Positions 35,237 through 42,521 of a DNA stretch of 64,000 nt are shown piece by piece. The first letter of the stretch is position 1. Every line of letters begins with the position of its first letter. The position numbers were made by a program, and so were the translations under genes. The DNA comes from Sphingomonas melonis (GTDB taxonomy: Bacteria; Pseudomonadota; Alphaproteobacteria; Sphingomonadales; Sphingomonadaceae). The notes under the pieces are model-generated. The model was not told the origin of the DNA, ran no database searches, and worked only from the letters and a program-made list of their open reading frames with translations. The stretch lies in the NCBI RefSeq assembly GCF_013409985.1, contig NZ_JACCBY010000006.1:1-64000 (forward strand). Direction: 5' to 3'.

Positions 35237-36265
35237 ATGACCGAGAGAATGGCGAAGCTCGACCGACTGCTGGCGCTTGTCCACGCGCTGTCGGAGACGA
35301 CCGAAGGGCTGACGCTCGACGAGATGGCGGAGCGGCTCGGTGTCAACCGGCGCACAGCGGAGCGGATGCGCGACGTAATCGCGCGGCATTTCGATCTCGA
35401 CGAGGTTGCCGACGACCGCCGTAAGCGCTTCCTGATCCGCGGCAGCCTGCGCCGGGTATATACCCGGCAGACCGCGAGCGAGGTTGCGGCGCTGCAGGCT
35501 GAGGTCGACGGACGTCGCCTCGCCGGCCAGACCGCGCGCGCCGACCAGCTGGCCGGGTTGCTCGCCAAGGTGAAGGGCGCGCTCGACGATCGTGAGAAGC
35601 GGCGGATCGACCCGGACCTCGACGCGCTCGCCCGGCTGCAGCGGACGATGGTGACGGCGGGACCGATCGCCACCGTCGTGCCGGAAACGATCACCGTCGT
35701 CCAAGGCGCGATACTCGCCGGATGCTGCGTCGAGTTCCGCTACGCGACGGAGGAGCGGCCGGAGCCGCGCTGGCGGCGCGTCATCCCCTACGGCCTCGTC
35801 CACGGGCCGCTCACCTATCTGCTCGGCAAGATGCCCGGCCGCAAGGATCAGCCGGTCTATTACCGGCTCGACCGCATGACCGAGCCGGCGCTGAGCGAGG
35901 TGCTAGGCTGCCCCCCGAACGATTGGGACATCGACGCCTGGCTCGCGGAGAGCTTCGCGGTCTGGCGCGACGAGCCGCAAGACGTCTTATTGAACGTGTC
36001 GGCCGCATCCGCCGCGCGGGCACGGGGTTGGCGATTCCATCGTCTCCAGCGGATCGAGGAGCTGGCAGACGGCAGCCTGCGCATTCGCTTCACCTCGGGC
36101 GGCATGCGAGAACTGGCCGAGCATCTATTCACCTGGGGAGGCGGGCTGGTGATCGAGGGGCCGGACGTGCTCATCGAAACGATGCGCGAGCGCCTGGCGG
36201 CGGCGCAGACAATGCTGCCCGCATCACCAGCGACCGATTCTGTCGCTGCGGATGCGAATAGGTAG
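35237..36265 (+). CDS. WYL-domain transcriptional regulator
   Basis: A 342-residue regulator. The N-terminal winged helix (LTLDEMAERLGVNRRTAERMRDVI) binds DNA. A helical linker leads to a WYL domain at about residues 150-225 (VEFRYATEERPEPRWRRVIPYGLVHGPLTYLLG) and a C-terminal WCX-type extension (GMRELAEHLFTWGGGLVIEGP). WYL proteins sense nucleic acids or nucleotides, and several (BrxR, CapW) control anti-phage systems. Here it lies directly before the nuclease/helicase block on the same strand. GGGGGAGCA precedes the ATG. Its operator was not identified. Confidence 0.88.
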   Translation: MTERMAKLDRLLALVHALSETTEGLTLDEMAERLGVNRRTAERMRDVIARHFDLDEVADDRRKRFLIRGSLRRVYTRQTASEVAALQAEVDGRRLAGQTARADQLAGLLAKVKGALDDREKRRIDPDLDALARLQRTMVTAGPIATVVPETITVVQGAILAGCCVEFRYATEERPEPRWRRVIPYGLVHGPLTYLLGKMPGRKDQPVYYRLDRMTEPALSEVLGCPPNDWDIDAWLAESFAVWRDEPQDVLLNVSAASAARARGWRFHRLQRIEELADGSLRIRFTSGGMRELAEHLFTWGGGLVIEGPDVLIETMRERLAAAQTMLPASPATDSVAADANR

Positions 36266-36316
36266 GTCATGACCATACGAATGCTGCTTTGTCATCGATG
36301 GGGATGGTGAGGAATT

Positions 36317-38029
36317 ATGGCCGTAATTCTACGCGTCCTGCTGCGATGGACTGGGTGGCTGACGCTCTCCTTCATTATCGTTGTTGCGGCATTGGCGTTG
36401 TTTCACGACCTGCCCGGTCGCATTTCGTCATGGAAGCACGAAGCAAACGATGCGCGGGCGACGGCGATGAGCCTAGCGGCGGCTAGATCAAACTTTGAAG
36501 AGGGGGCGCAAGACGCAGTCTCGAAAGCCGATCGAGAGATTGCCGCGCTGCGTAGCGCCGGGGCGGCAGAGTTAAAGCGAGCCGAAAGCGAGATCACGCG
36601 TCAACGGAGCGAAGCGCGAGGCCGCATACTCAATTCGAGCCAGATCGCCTGGGCCGCTGCACGTGGGCAAACCGATACGATTGTAGCCAGCTATCGCGCG
36701 CAATACCTCGAATTGCTGCTCCTTGATCGTGCCGCCGCGCTGATAAGCGTGCGTTTAAGCAACCTGCGGGAGCGCGCCAAACTCGCGACCCAGCTGAGAT
36801 CGATCCGTGATCGGATCGATGCCCACAATCGTAAGGTCGCGGACTTCAATCGACGGTTGCAGGACTACACCGCGTTGCAGCAGCGAGCAAAGATGCAGTG
36901 GCGCAATCCGCTGTGTTCACAAGCTGCTGTGCCGCTGGTCTGCGCGCGCGTGCGCCGGGTCAGGGAACTGAAGAAGGATTTGGACCAGCACCGACCTTCG
37001 CTGGATCAGGAGAAGCGCGTGCTGAAAGCCGAAAAGGCCGCGATCCGCGCGCTGAGACTTCAGCGCGAGGCGGTTGCGGATGGACAACGTGTTGCCGGCG
37101 AAGCGGTGGCGGCGCTCGATCATGCGGCGCGGGAGTCCTCCAGCTACGCCGAGAACCTAGCGTGGAATAAGACAGAGCGTGCGTTACGCCGATATGGCTG
37201 GCAGGCGTTCTGGATCGTGATCGGCGGCGTGTTGCTGCCGGTGCTGCACAAGGCGTTCGCGTTCTGGATCATCGCGCCGCTGGCGAGCCGGACAGCGCCG
37301 GTGCGGCTGCGCGAGCCCGGGCCGTCGCTGCTCGCGGGTCCGTCCGGCGTCGCGGTGGACGCGCCGATCGACCGCGAGACCGAATTGCTGGTGCGCTCCG
37401 GCGTGCAGGATCGATCGAGCGACATTCGAGTCGATGACAAGCTGTTTTTTAAAAACCGGATGTTCCTGGCTTGCATCGCCGCAGGTCTGGTCAACCTCCA
37501 GCGGTTCCGCAGCAGCCGACACGACCATGTCACCGTGACCGGGACCGATGATGAACATTATGAGGTGGCCCTGATCGACGTGCCGGAGGGTGGCGCGATG
37601 GTGTTGCAGCCGCGCGCCCTCGTGGGTGTGGTCAAGCCGAGAGCGCGGACGTTGGCAATTGAACGGCCGTGGCGATTGCGCTGGATGATCTCGTGGATCA
37701 CCTTCCAGTTCCGCTACATCGTTTTTCATGGCCCGTGCACGCTCATTGTCCAGGGGAGGCGCGGCGTGAGAGTCAAGGATGCGGCTGAGGGCCGTGCCAC
37801 AAACAAGCGACTTGTCCTCGGTTTCGACGCCGGCCTCGCTTACGGTGCCGCGAGATCGAGCTCGTTCCGTCCCTACTTGTTTGGCAGGGCCAGTCTGTTC
37901 GACGATCGGTTCACCGGTCGCGGACGCTATGTCTATGAGGAGCGGCCGGCAGGAGCGGGAAAAGGCAGCATCTGGGGACGAGGATTGAAGGGCATTGGCG
38001 ACGCAATCCTGAGCGCGTTGGGCATCTGA
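36317..38029 (+). CDS. Membrane-anchored coiled-coil protein
   Basis: A 570-residue protein with two likely membrane segments: residues about 10-30 (WLTLSFIIVVAALALF) and about 294-320 (FWIVIGGVLLPVLHKAFAFW). Between them is a long charged coiled coil (about 40-290) that should face the periplasm or cytoplasm as a loop. The C-terminal 200 residues form a beta-rich domain (MFLACIAAGLVNLQRF, YEVALIDVPEGGAMVLQPRALVGV) that vaguely recalls AIM24-like folds. Function unknown. Its place between a WYL regulator and nucleases suggests a membrane sensor or effector of the block, but that is inference. Confidence 0.68.
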   Translation: MAVILRVLLRWTGWLTLSFIIVVAALALFHDLPGRISSWKHEANDARATAMSLAAARSNFEEGAQDAVSKADREIAALRSAGAAELKRAESEITRQRSEARGRILNSSQIAWAAARGQTDTIVASYRAQYLELLLLDRAAALISVRLSNLRERAKLATQLRSIRDRIDAHNRKVADFNRRLQDYTALQQRAKMQWRNPLCSQAAVPLVCARVRRVRELKKDLDQHRPSLDQEKRVLKAEKAAIRALRLQREAVADGQRVAGEAVAALDHAARESSSYAENLAWNKTERALRRYGWQAFWIVIGGVLLPVLHKAFAFWIIAPLASRTAPVRLREPGPSLLAGPSGVAVDAPIDRETELLVRSGVQDRSSDIRVDDKLFFKNRMFLACIAAGLVNLQRFRSSRHDHVTVTGTDDEHYEVALIDVPEGGAMVLQPRALVGVVKPRARTLAIERPWRLRWMISWITFQFRYIVFHGPCTLIVQGRRGVRVKDAAEGRATNKRLVLGFDAGLAYGAARSSSFRPYLFGRASLFDDRFTGRGRYVYEERPAGAGKGSIWGRGLKGIGDAILSALGI

Positions 38030-38092
38030 TCGCATTGAACTCATGATCAACTCGACGACCGTTTCTGTCGCAGTAGCCCGCCACCGTAGGCC

Positions 38093-38842
38093 ATGACGAT
38101 TCGCCAAACCACCTTCCTGCCCGGCGTGCCGGAGGATCTAGTCCGCGCCGCCCTGAGCAAGGCCGGCGGCAACGAGATCGACAGCGGCAAGCTCGCCAGC
38201 CCGGAGAGCAGCGCGGCGCTTGCGGCCAATGCCTTCGGCTGGTTCATTAAGCGGCCGGCGGACCTGCCGTCGTTTCCGCCGTTGACCGATCTGGACTGGC
38301 CGGCGATCCGCGTCGATGTCGAGCGCCAGATGCAATTCCCGTGGTCGGGCGGGCGGCACCCGTGGCTTGACGCTGCGGTTGAGACGCTGACGCATGTCAT
38401 CGGCGTCGAGTCGAAGCGGTTCGAGCCGTTCCGCGACGTCAAGGCCGTCAGCCTGTCCAACGCCTATGACCGCGACGTGTGGGGCGACCGCATGGCCCCG
38501 TTCACCGCCATGCGCGACACGCTGCGTGCAGGCGCCACCACGTTCGTCCATCTCGATGCGGCGCAACTCGTGAAGCACGCGTTCGGACTGGTGACCGAGG
38601 GGCGCCGGCTCGGGAAGGTGCCGGTGCTTTTCTACCTCTACGCCGAGCCGGAGCGACGTGGATCCGTCGTTGTCTCGCCTGAGGCGCTCCAACGTCATCG
38701 CGCCGAGATCGCCGACTTCGCCATCGCGGTCGCTGGCGCGGAGGTCCGCTTCGCCGCGTGCTCCTGGCGCGAATGGCTGGTCGGCTGGCCCGGGTCCGCC
38801 CGTCATCATTCTGATGCGCTGATCGCGCGTTTCAAGCCATAG
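38093..38842 (+). CDS. Putative PD-(D/E)XK endonuclease (PGN_0703-like)
   Basis: A 249-residue protein with a nuclease-like core: Asp93 in HPWLDAAVETL and Glu106-x-Lys108 in GVESKRFEPFR, the order of a PD-(D/E)XK active site. Downstream is the segment HLDAAQLVKHAFGLVTEGRR. This layout recalls the PGN_0703 family of putative restriction endonucleases. It lies in a block with other nucleases. It was probably acquired as a defence or genome-surveillance gene. The ribosome-binding site is weak. Confidence 0.68.
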   Translation: MTIRQTTFLPGVPEDLVRAALSKAGGNEIDSGKLASPESSAALAANAFGWFIKRPADLPSFPPLTDLDWPAIRVDVERQMQFPWSGGRHPWLDAAVETLTHVIGVESKRFEPFRDVKAVSLSNAYDRDVWGDRMAPFTAMRDTLRAGATTFVHLDAAQLVKHAFGLVTEGRRLGKVPVLFYLYAEPERRGSVVVSPEALQRHRAEIADFAIAVAGAEVRFAACSWREWLVGWPGSARHHSDALIARFKP

Positions 38843-39078
38843 TGCTGCGGCCGATCGTCATGTTGCGGCTTGTTGGCGCGTTCGGGTTCTATTGGCTTGT
38901 CTATCAGACTTGGCCTTGGTCGCTGGCGGCCGGGATTGCAGCCGCTGCAATCTGGGTCGCGGTGGTGATCGCTAAACCGCCCTGTCCAACGCAGTCGGCA
39001 CCGCCGCAATCGGTGGTCGCCCCAATCAGACCGGTCGTCCGGCAGCATCTCTCAATTTCGGAGCAAAGGAAGCCAGCG

Positions 39079-39765
39079 ATGTCGAACCCGCAACCACCGT
39101 TGTTCGAAGCGGCCATAGGTCAGCTTCCACCGCAGATCAGCAAGCGCTCGGGCTCTGTCTTCTACTCGGGGCCGAGCGCATTCGAGGGGCATCGCCGTCT
39201 GTATATACTCGGCCTCAATCCCGGCGGATCGCCGGTCGTGCAAGCAGATGAGACAGTCGCGCGCGACCTGTCCGACTGGAAGGAGCTGAATAGGCCGTGG
39301 TCGGCCTACCTCGACGAGTCCTGGCAGGGCCGATCACCCGGCACGCATGGCATGCAGCCGCGCATGCGCCACATGTTTGATCAGCTGGGCCTCGACCTGC
39401 GCGAGGTGCCCGCGAGCAACGTGGTCTTCGTGCGCTCGGCGAATGAAGCCGCGCTCGCGGCTGAGAAGGCGACTTTACTCCCGCAATGCTGGCCTGTGCA
39501 TGAAACCGTGATCCGCAAGCTGGGTGTCCGCACAATACTCTGCCTCGGCGGCACGGCGGGACGCTGGGTTCGAGAGGCCATGGGCGCCAACCAGCTTCTT
39601 GACCGCTTCTCCGAACAGAATGCTCGTGGGTGGACCAGCGAAGCGCATGTTGCGCCGGATGGACGCGCAGTGATCACGGTCACCCATCCCGGTCGAGCCG
39701 ATTGGCGCAATCCTGCCGCCGATCCGACGCCTTTGGTCCGCGCCGTGCTCGATCGCGCCGCCTGA
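39079..39765 (+). CDS. Uracil-DNA glycosylase superfamily protein
   Basis: A 228-residue protein with two UDG-superfamily signatures: YILGLNPGGSP near residue 42 (the motif 1 strand and loop) and VITVTHPGRADWRNP near 205 (motif 2, with the base-flipping loop). The family excises damaged or modified bases; the exact base is unknown. The frame is open upstream to a GTG at 38842, which would add a membrane-like segment (MLRLVGAFGFYWLVYQTW), but AAAGGAAG before the ATG at 39079 and the domain start favour the shorter form. Confidence 0.7.
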   Translation: MSNPQPPLFEAAIGQLPPQISKRSGSVFYSGPSAFEGHRRLYILGLNPGGSPVVQADETVARDLSDWKELNRPWSAYLDESWQGRSPGTHGMQPRMRHMFDQLGLDLREVPASNVVFVRSANEAALAAEKATLLPQCWPVHETVIRKLGVRTILCLGGTAGRWVREAMGANQLLDRFSEQNARGWTSEAHVAPDGRAVITVTHPGRADWRNPAADPTPLVRAVLDRAA

Positions 39766-39799
39766 CCACACGTCATCAGTCCAACATTCGGAGACCACC

Positions 39800-40915
39800 T
39801 TGACCCGCAGCATCATCTATACCGTCGACGCCGCCGGCACGCTCACCGCCATGCGCCCGTCCGAACCCAGGAGTGAGGATTTCATGCAGAAGCTGGTGGC
39901 GGCGCACCCGGAGCTCATATCCGACCAGGACGGCGCGCTCCTTCTGATCCGCCGCGAGCAGCCGATCGCCGATCGCGAGGACGGCAGCGGGCGATGGTCG
40001 CTCGACCACCTCTTCGTCACGCGCAGCGGCGTGCCCGTGCTGGTGGAGTTGAAGCGAGCGGTCGATACACGCCTGCGCCGCGAGGTTATCGGGCAGATGC
40101 TCGACTATGCCGCCAATGGCACGGCATATTGGCAGGGCGGGCGCATCGCCGAGAGCTTCGCCGCGACGATGGTCGAGCAGGGCCGCGACGCCGATGTCGA
40201 GCTGGCGACCTTTCTCGGCGCGGGAGGCGACCCGCAGCAGTTCTGGGAGCAGGTCGACGCCAACTTCGCCGCCGGCCGGATCAAGATGGTGTTCGTCGCC
40301 GATACGATCCCGCGCGAACTCGCCCGGATCGTCGAATTCCTCAACGAGCAGATGAAGGCGGACGTCCGCGCGGTCGAGCTGTCCTGGTTCGAGAGCGAAG
40401 GCGGCGTGACGGCGTTGACGCCCCGCATCATCGGCGAAACCGAGCGCGCCCAGACCGAGAAGGCCGCGCGCTCCGCGCTCCCGCCGATCGGGCGCGAGGC
40501 GTGGATAGAGGAGCATCTGGCGAAGTTCGGCTCGGCGACGGTGGATGCGGCAGAGGCTTACGTCCGCGTCGTGGAAGAGGCGGGCGGTCATGCAGAGGTG
40601 ACAACGGCTCAGGGCTCTATCGTCGCCGTGCTCGATCTGCCGACTGACGTTCTCTTTCCAATGGGCCTGAACAGGAACGGCAAGGGCATGGTTCAGTTCT
40701 CGCTGAGCTATCTTATGAGCCGGCCGGCCTTCGCTTCTGAAGAGGTTCGCCAGTCGCTCTATGATCAATTAGTCGACATCGTCGGTCCGCTGAGCACAAC
40801 CAAGCTGAGCGGCTTCCCTGCTTTTTCGGCGCTCAAGCTCAACGAGCCCGCCGTTCAGGAAGGTCTGCGTGAGTTCCTGAAACGGATCCGCGACATCAGT
40901 CTCGGGAACGCCTGA
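39800..40915 (+). CDS. PD-(D/E)XK nuclease-like protein
   Basis: A 371-residue protein whose first 110 residues carry a PD-(D/E)XK site: Asp69 in SLDHLFVTRSG, Glu83-Leu-Lys85 in PVLVELKRAVD, then a Gln in IGQMLDYAAN (about 99), as in RecB/NucS-like nucleases. The rest is helical and may be a recognition or regulatory domain. It starts with TTG preceded by GGAGA, and its stop overlaps the start of the DUF2779 gene, so the two are translationally coupled and probably act together. Confidence 0.75.
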   Translation: MTRSIIYTVDAAGTLTAMRPSEPRSEDFMQKLVAAHPELISDQDGALLLIRREQPIADREDGSGRWSLDHLFVTRSGVPVLVELKRAVDTRLRREVIGQMLDYAANGTAYWQGGRIAESFAATMVEQGRDADVELATFLGAGGDPQQFWEQVDANFAAGRIKMVFVADTIPRELARIVEFLNEQMKADVRAVELSWFESEGGVTALTPRIIGETERAQTEKAARSALPPIGREAWIEEHLAKFGSATVDAAEAYVRVVEEAGGHAEVTTAQGSIVAVLDLPTDVLFPMGLNRNGKGMVQFSLSYLMSRPAFASEEVRQSLYDQLVDIVGPLSTTKLSGFPAFSALKLNEPAVQEGLREFLKRIRDISLGNA

Positions 40916-42414
40916 TGCGGTCGCCTCGCCGTTACGGCCTCTCCAAGTCGAAGATCACTATGTTCGAGCAATGCCCCAAGCGGCTGTGGCTGTCCGTGCA
41001 TCGCCGGGAGCTTGCCGAGCAGGACGACGGCGCCGAAGCGCGCTTCGCGACGGGACACGAGGTCGGCGCGATCGCCTGCGCGCTGTTGCCGGATGGCGTG
41101 ATGGTTGAGGCCGAGCCGGATCTCGCGGTGGCGCTCGCCACGACGCAGGCGCTGCTCAACGGCGATCACGATCGACCGATCTTCGAGGCGACGCTGCAGC
41201 ACGACGGCGTTCTCGTGCGGATCGACGTGCTGGAGCCGGATGGCGCCAATGGCTGGCACATGGCTGAGGTCAAGAGTTCGACCAAGGCCAAGGATTATCA
41301 TGTCGGTGACCTCGCCACGCAACTCTGGGTCGCGCGCAGCGCCGGCGTGCCGATCAGCAGCGCGGCGATCCGGCATATCGACAGCAGCTTCGTGCTCGAA
41401 CGCGAGGGCGAGTTCGACGGCCTGTTCGCCGACACCGATCTGATGGCAGCGGCCGAGCCGGTCATCGCGCGCCGTGGCGAAACCGTCGCCGTCGCGCGGG
41501 CGACGCTGGCCGGTCTCGAACCGGACACCGCGCCGGGCGCCCATTGTGATGCGCCATTCCCGTGCGAGTTTGCCGGCTATTGCCACGCGGCCTTGCCGGC
41601 CGGGCCGGAATGGCCGGTGACGGTGCTGCCGCACGGCGGCGGCAAACGATGGGTCGAGCAGGGCATCGTCGACCTGCTGGCCGTCGATTCCGCAGCGCTG
41701 ACCAACGCCACCCACGCTCGCGTCCATCGTGCCACGGTGTCAGGCGAGGTCTATCACGATGTGGAGGGTGCCCGCGCCGCGATGGCCGGCTGGACATTCC
41801 CGCGCACTTGGCTCGATTTCGAGACGATCGGCTTCGCCGTCCCGCGCTGGATCGGCACACGCCCCTACCAGCAGGTGCCGTTCCAGTTCTCGGCCCACGT
41901 CGAGACAGCAGACGGTGCCATCACCCACCGCGAGTTCCTGAGCCTGAACGGGAGCGATCCCCGCCGCGCCTGTGCCGAAGCGCTGGTCGCGATGGTGCCG
42001 GCGACCGGCGCGGTCATCGGCTACAACGCCAGCTTCGAGAAAGCGCGCATCCTTGAACTCGCTGCTGCCTTTCCGGACCTCGCCGACGCGCTGACGGCAA
42101 TGGCCGCGCGCATCGTCGATCTGCTGCCGGTCACCCGCGCCAACTGGTATCATCGCGACCAGCGCGGCAGCTGGTCGATCAAGGCCGTGCTGCCCACCAT
42201 CGCCGCCGAATTGGATTATGCCGGATTGGAGGTAAAAGACGGCGGCAGCGCGCAGGATGCCTATGCCGAAGCGACCGCCACTGGCTGCACGGATGAGCGC
42301 CGGCTGGCGCTGGATGCCGCGCTGCGCGCCTATTGCGGGCGCGACACCGGAGCGATGATCGTGCTGGGCCGCCAGCTATGTCGAGATTCCGCTCAAGCAG
42401 AACAGGCGAGATGA
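40915..42414 (+). CDS. DUF2779 protein: Cas4-like Fe-S nuclease plus DEDD-like exonuclease domain
   Basis: A 499-residue protein with two nuclease domains. The N-terminal half is Cas4/RecB-like: FEQCPKRLWL (Cys20), MAEVKSSTKAKDYH (the ExK site) and a later Cys group (Cys211, 217 and 223 in the segment AHCDAPFPCEFAGYC), which together can hold a 4Fe-4S cluster. The C-terminal DUF2779 half has a DEDD-exonuclease-like start, TWLDFETIGFAVPRW (Asp301, Glu303), and later IGYNASFEKARI and AYCGRDTGAMI. It probably degrades DNA or RNA. It is coupled to the preceding nuclease-like gene. Confidence 0.82.
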   Translation: MRSPRRYGLSKSKITMFEQCPKRLWLSVHRRELAEQDDGAEARFATGHEVGAIACALLPDGVMVEAEPDLAVALATTQALLNGDHDRPIFEATLQHDGVLVRIDVLEPDGANGWHMAEVKSSTKAKDYHVGDLATQLWVARSAGVPISSAAIRHIDSSFVLEREGEFDGLFADTDLMAAAEPVIARRGETVAVARATLAGLEPDTAPGAHCDAPFPCEFAGYCHAALPAGPEWPVTVLPHGGGKRWVEQGIVDLLAVDSAALTNATHARVHRATVSGEVYHDVEGARAAMAGWTFPRTWLDFETIGFAVPRWIGTRPYQQVPFQFSAHVETADGAITHREFLSLNGSDPRRACAEALVAMVPATGAVIGYNASFEKARILELAAAFPDLADALTAMAARIVDLLPVTRANWYHRDQRGSWSIKAVLPTIAAELDYAGLEVKDGGSAQDAYAEATATGCTDERRLALDAALRAYCGRDTGAMIVLGRQLCRDSAQAEQAR

Positions 42415-42521
42415 TGACGACTGAGCATGATTGGCAATCGACGCTCCATTACGCGGTCGATAGTTCATGCGGCCTTAAATTGTTCAACGAAGAATAAGCC
42501 GACAATAAGAGAGGAAACAGG

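Noticed and set aside
38842..39078. N-terminal membrane extension of the UDG-like protein
   Set aside because: The GTG at 38842 lacks a ribosome-binding site and the internal ATG at 39079 has a good one just before the domain begins; the extension is possible but not favoured.
40915..42414. CRISPR-associated Cas4
   Set aside because: No Cas1, Cas2, effector or repeat array in the window; the DUF2779 fusion points to a non-CRISPR family.
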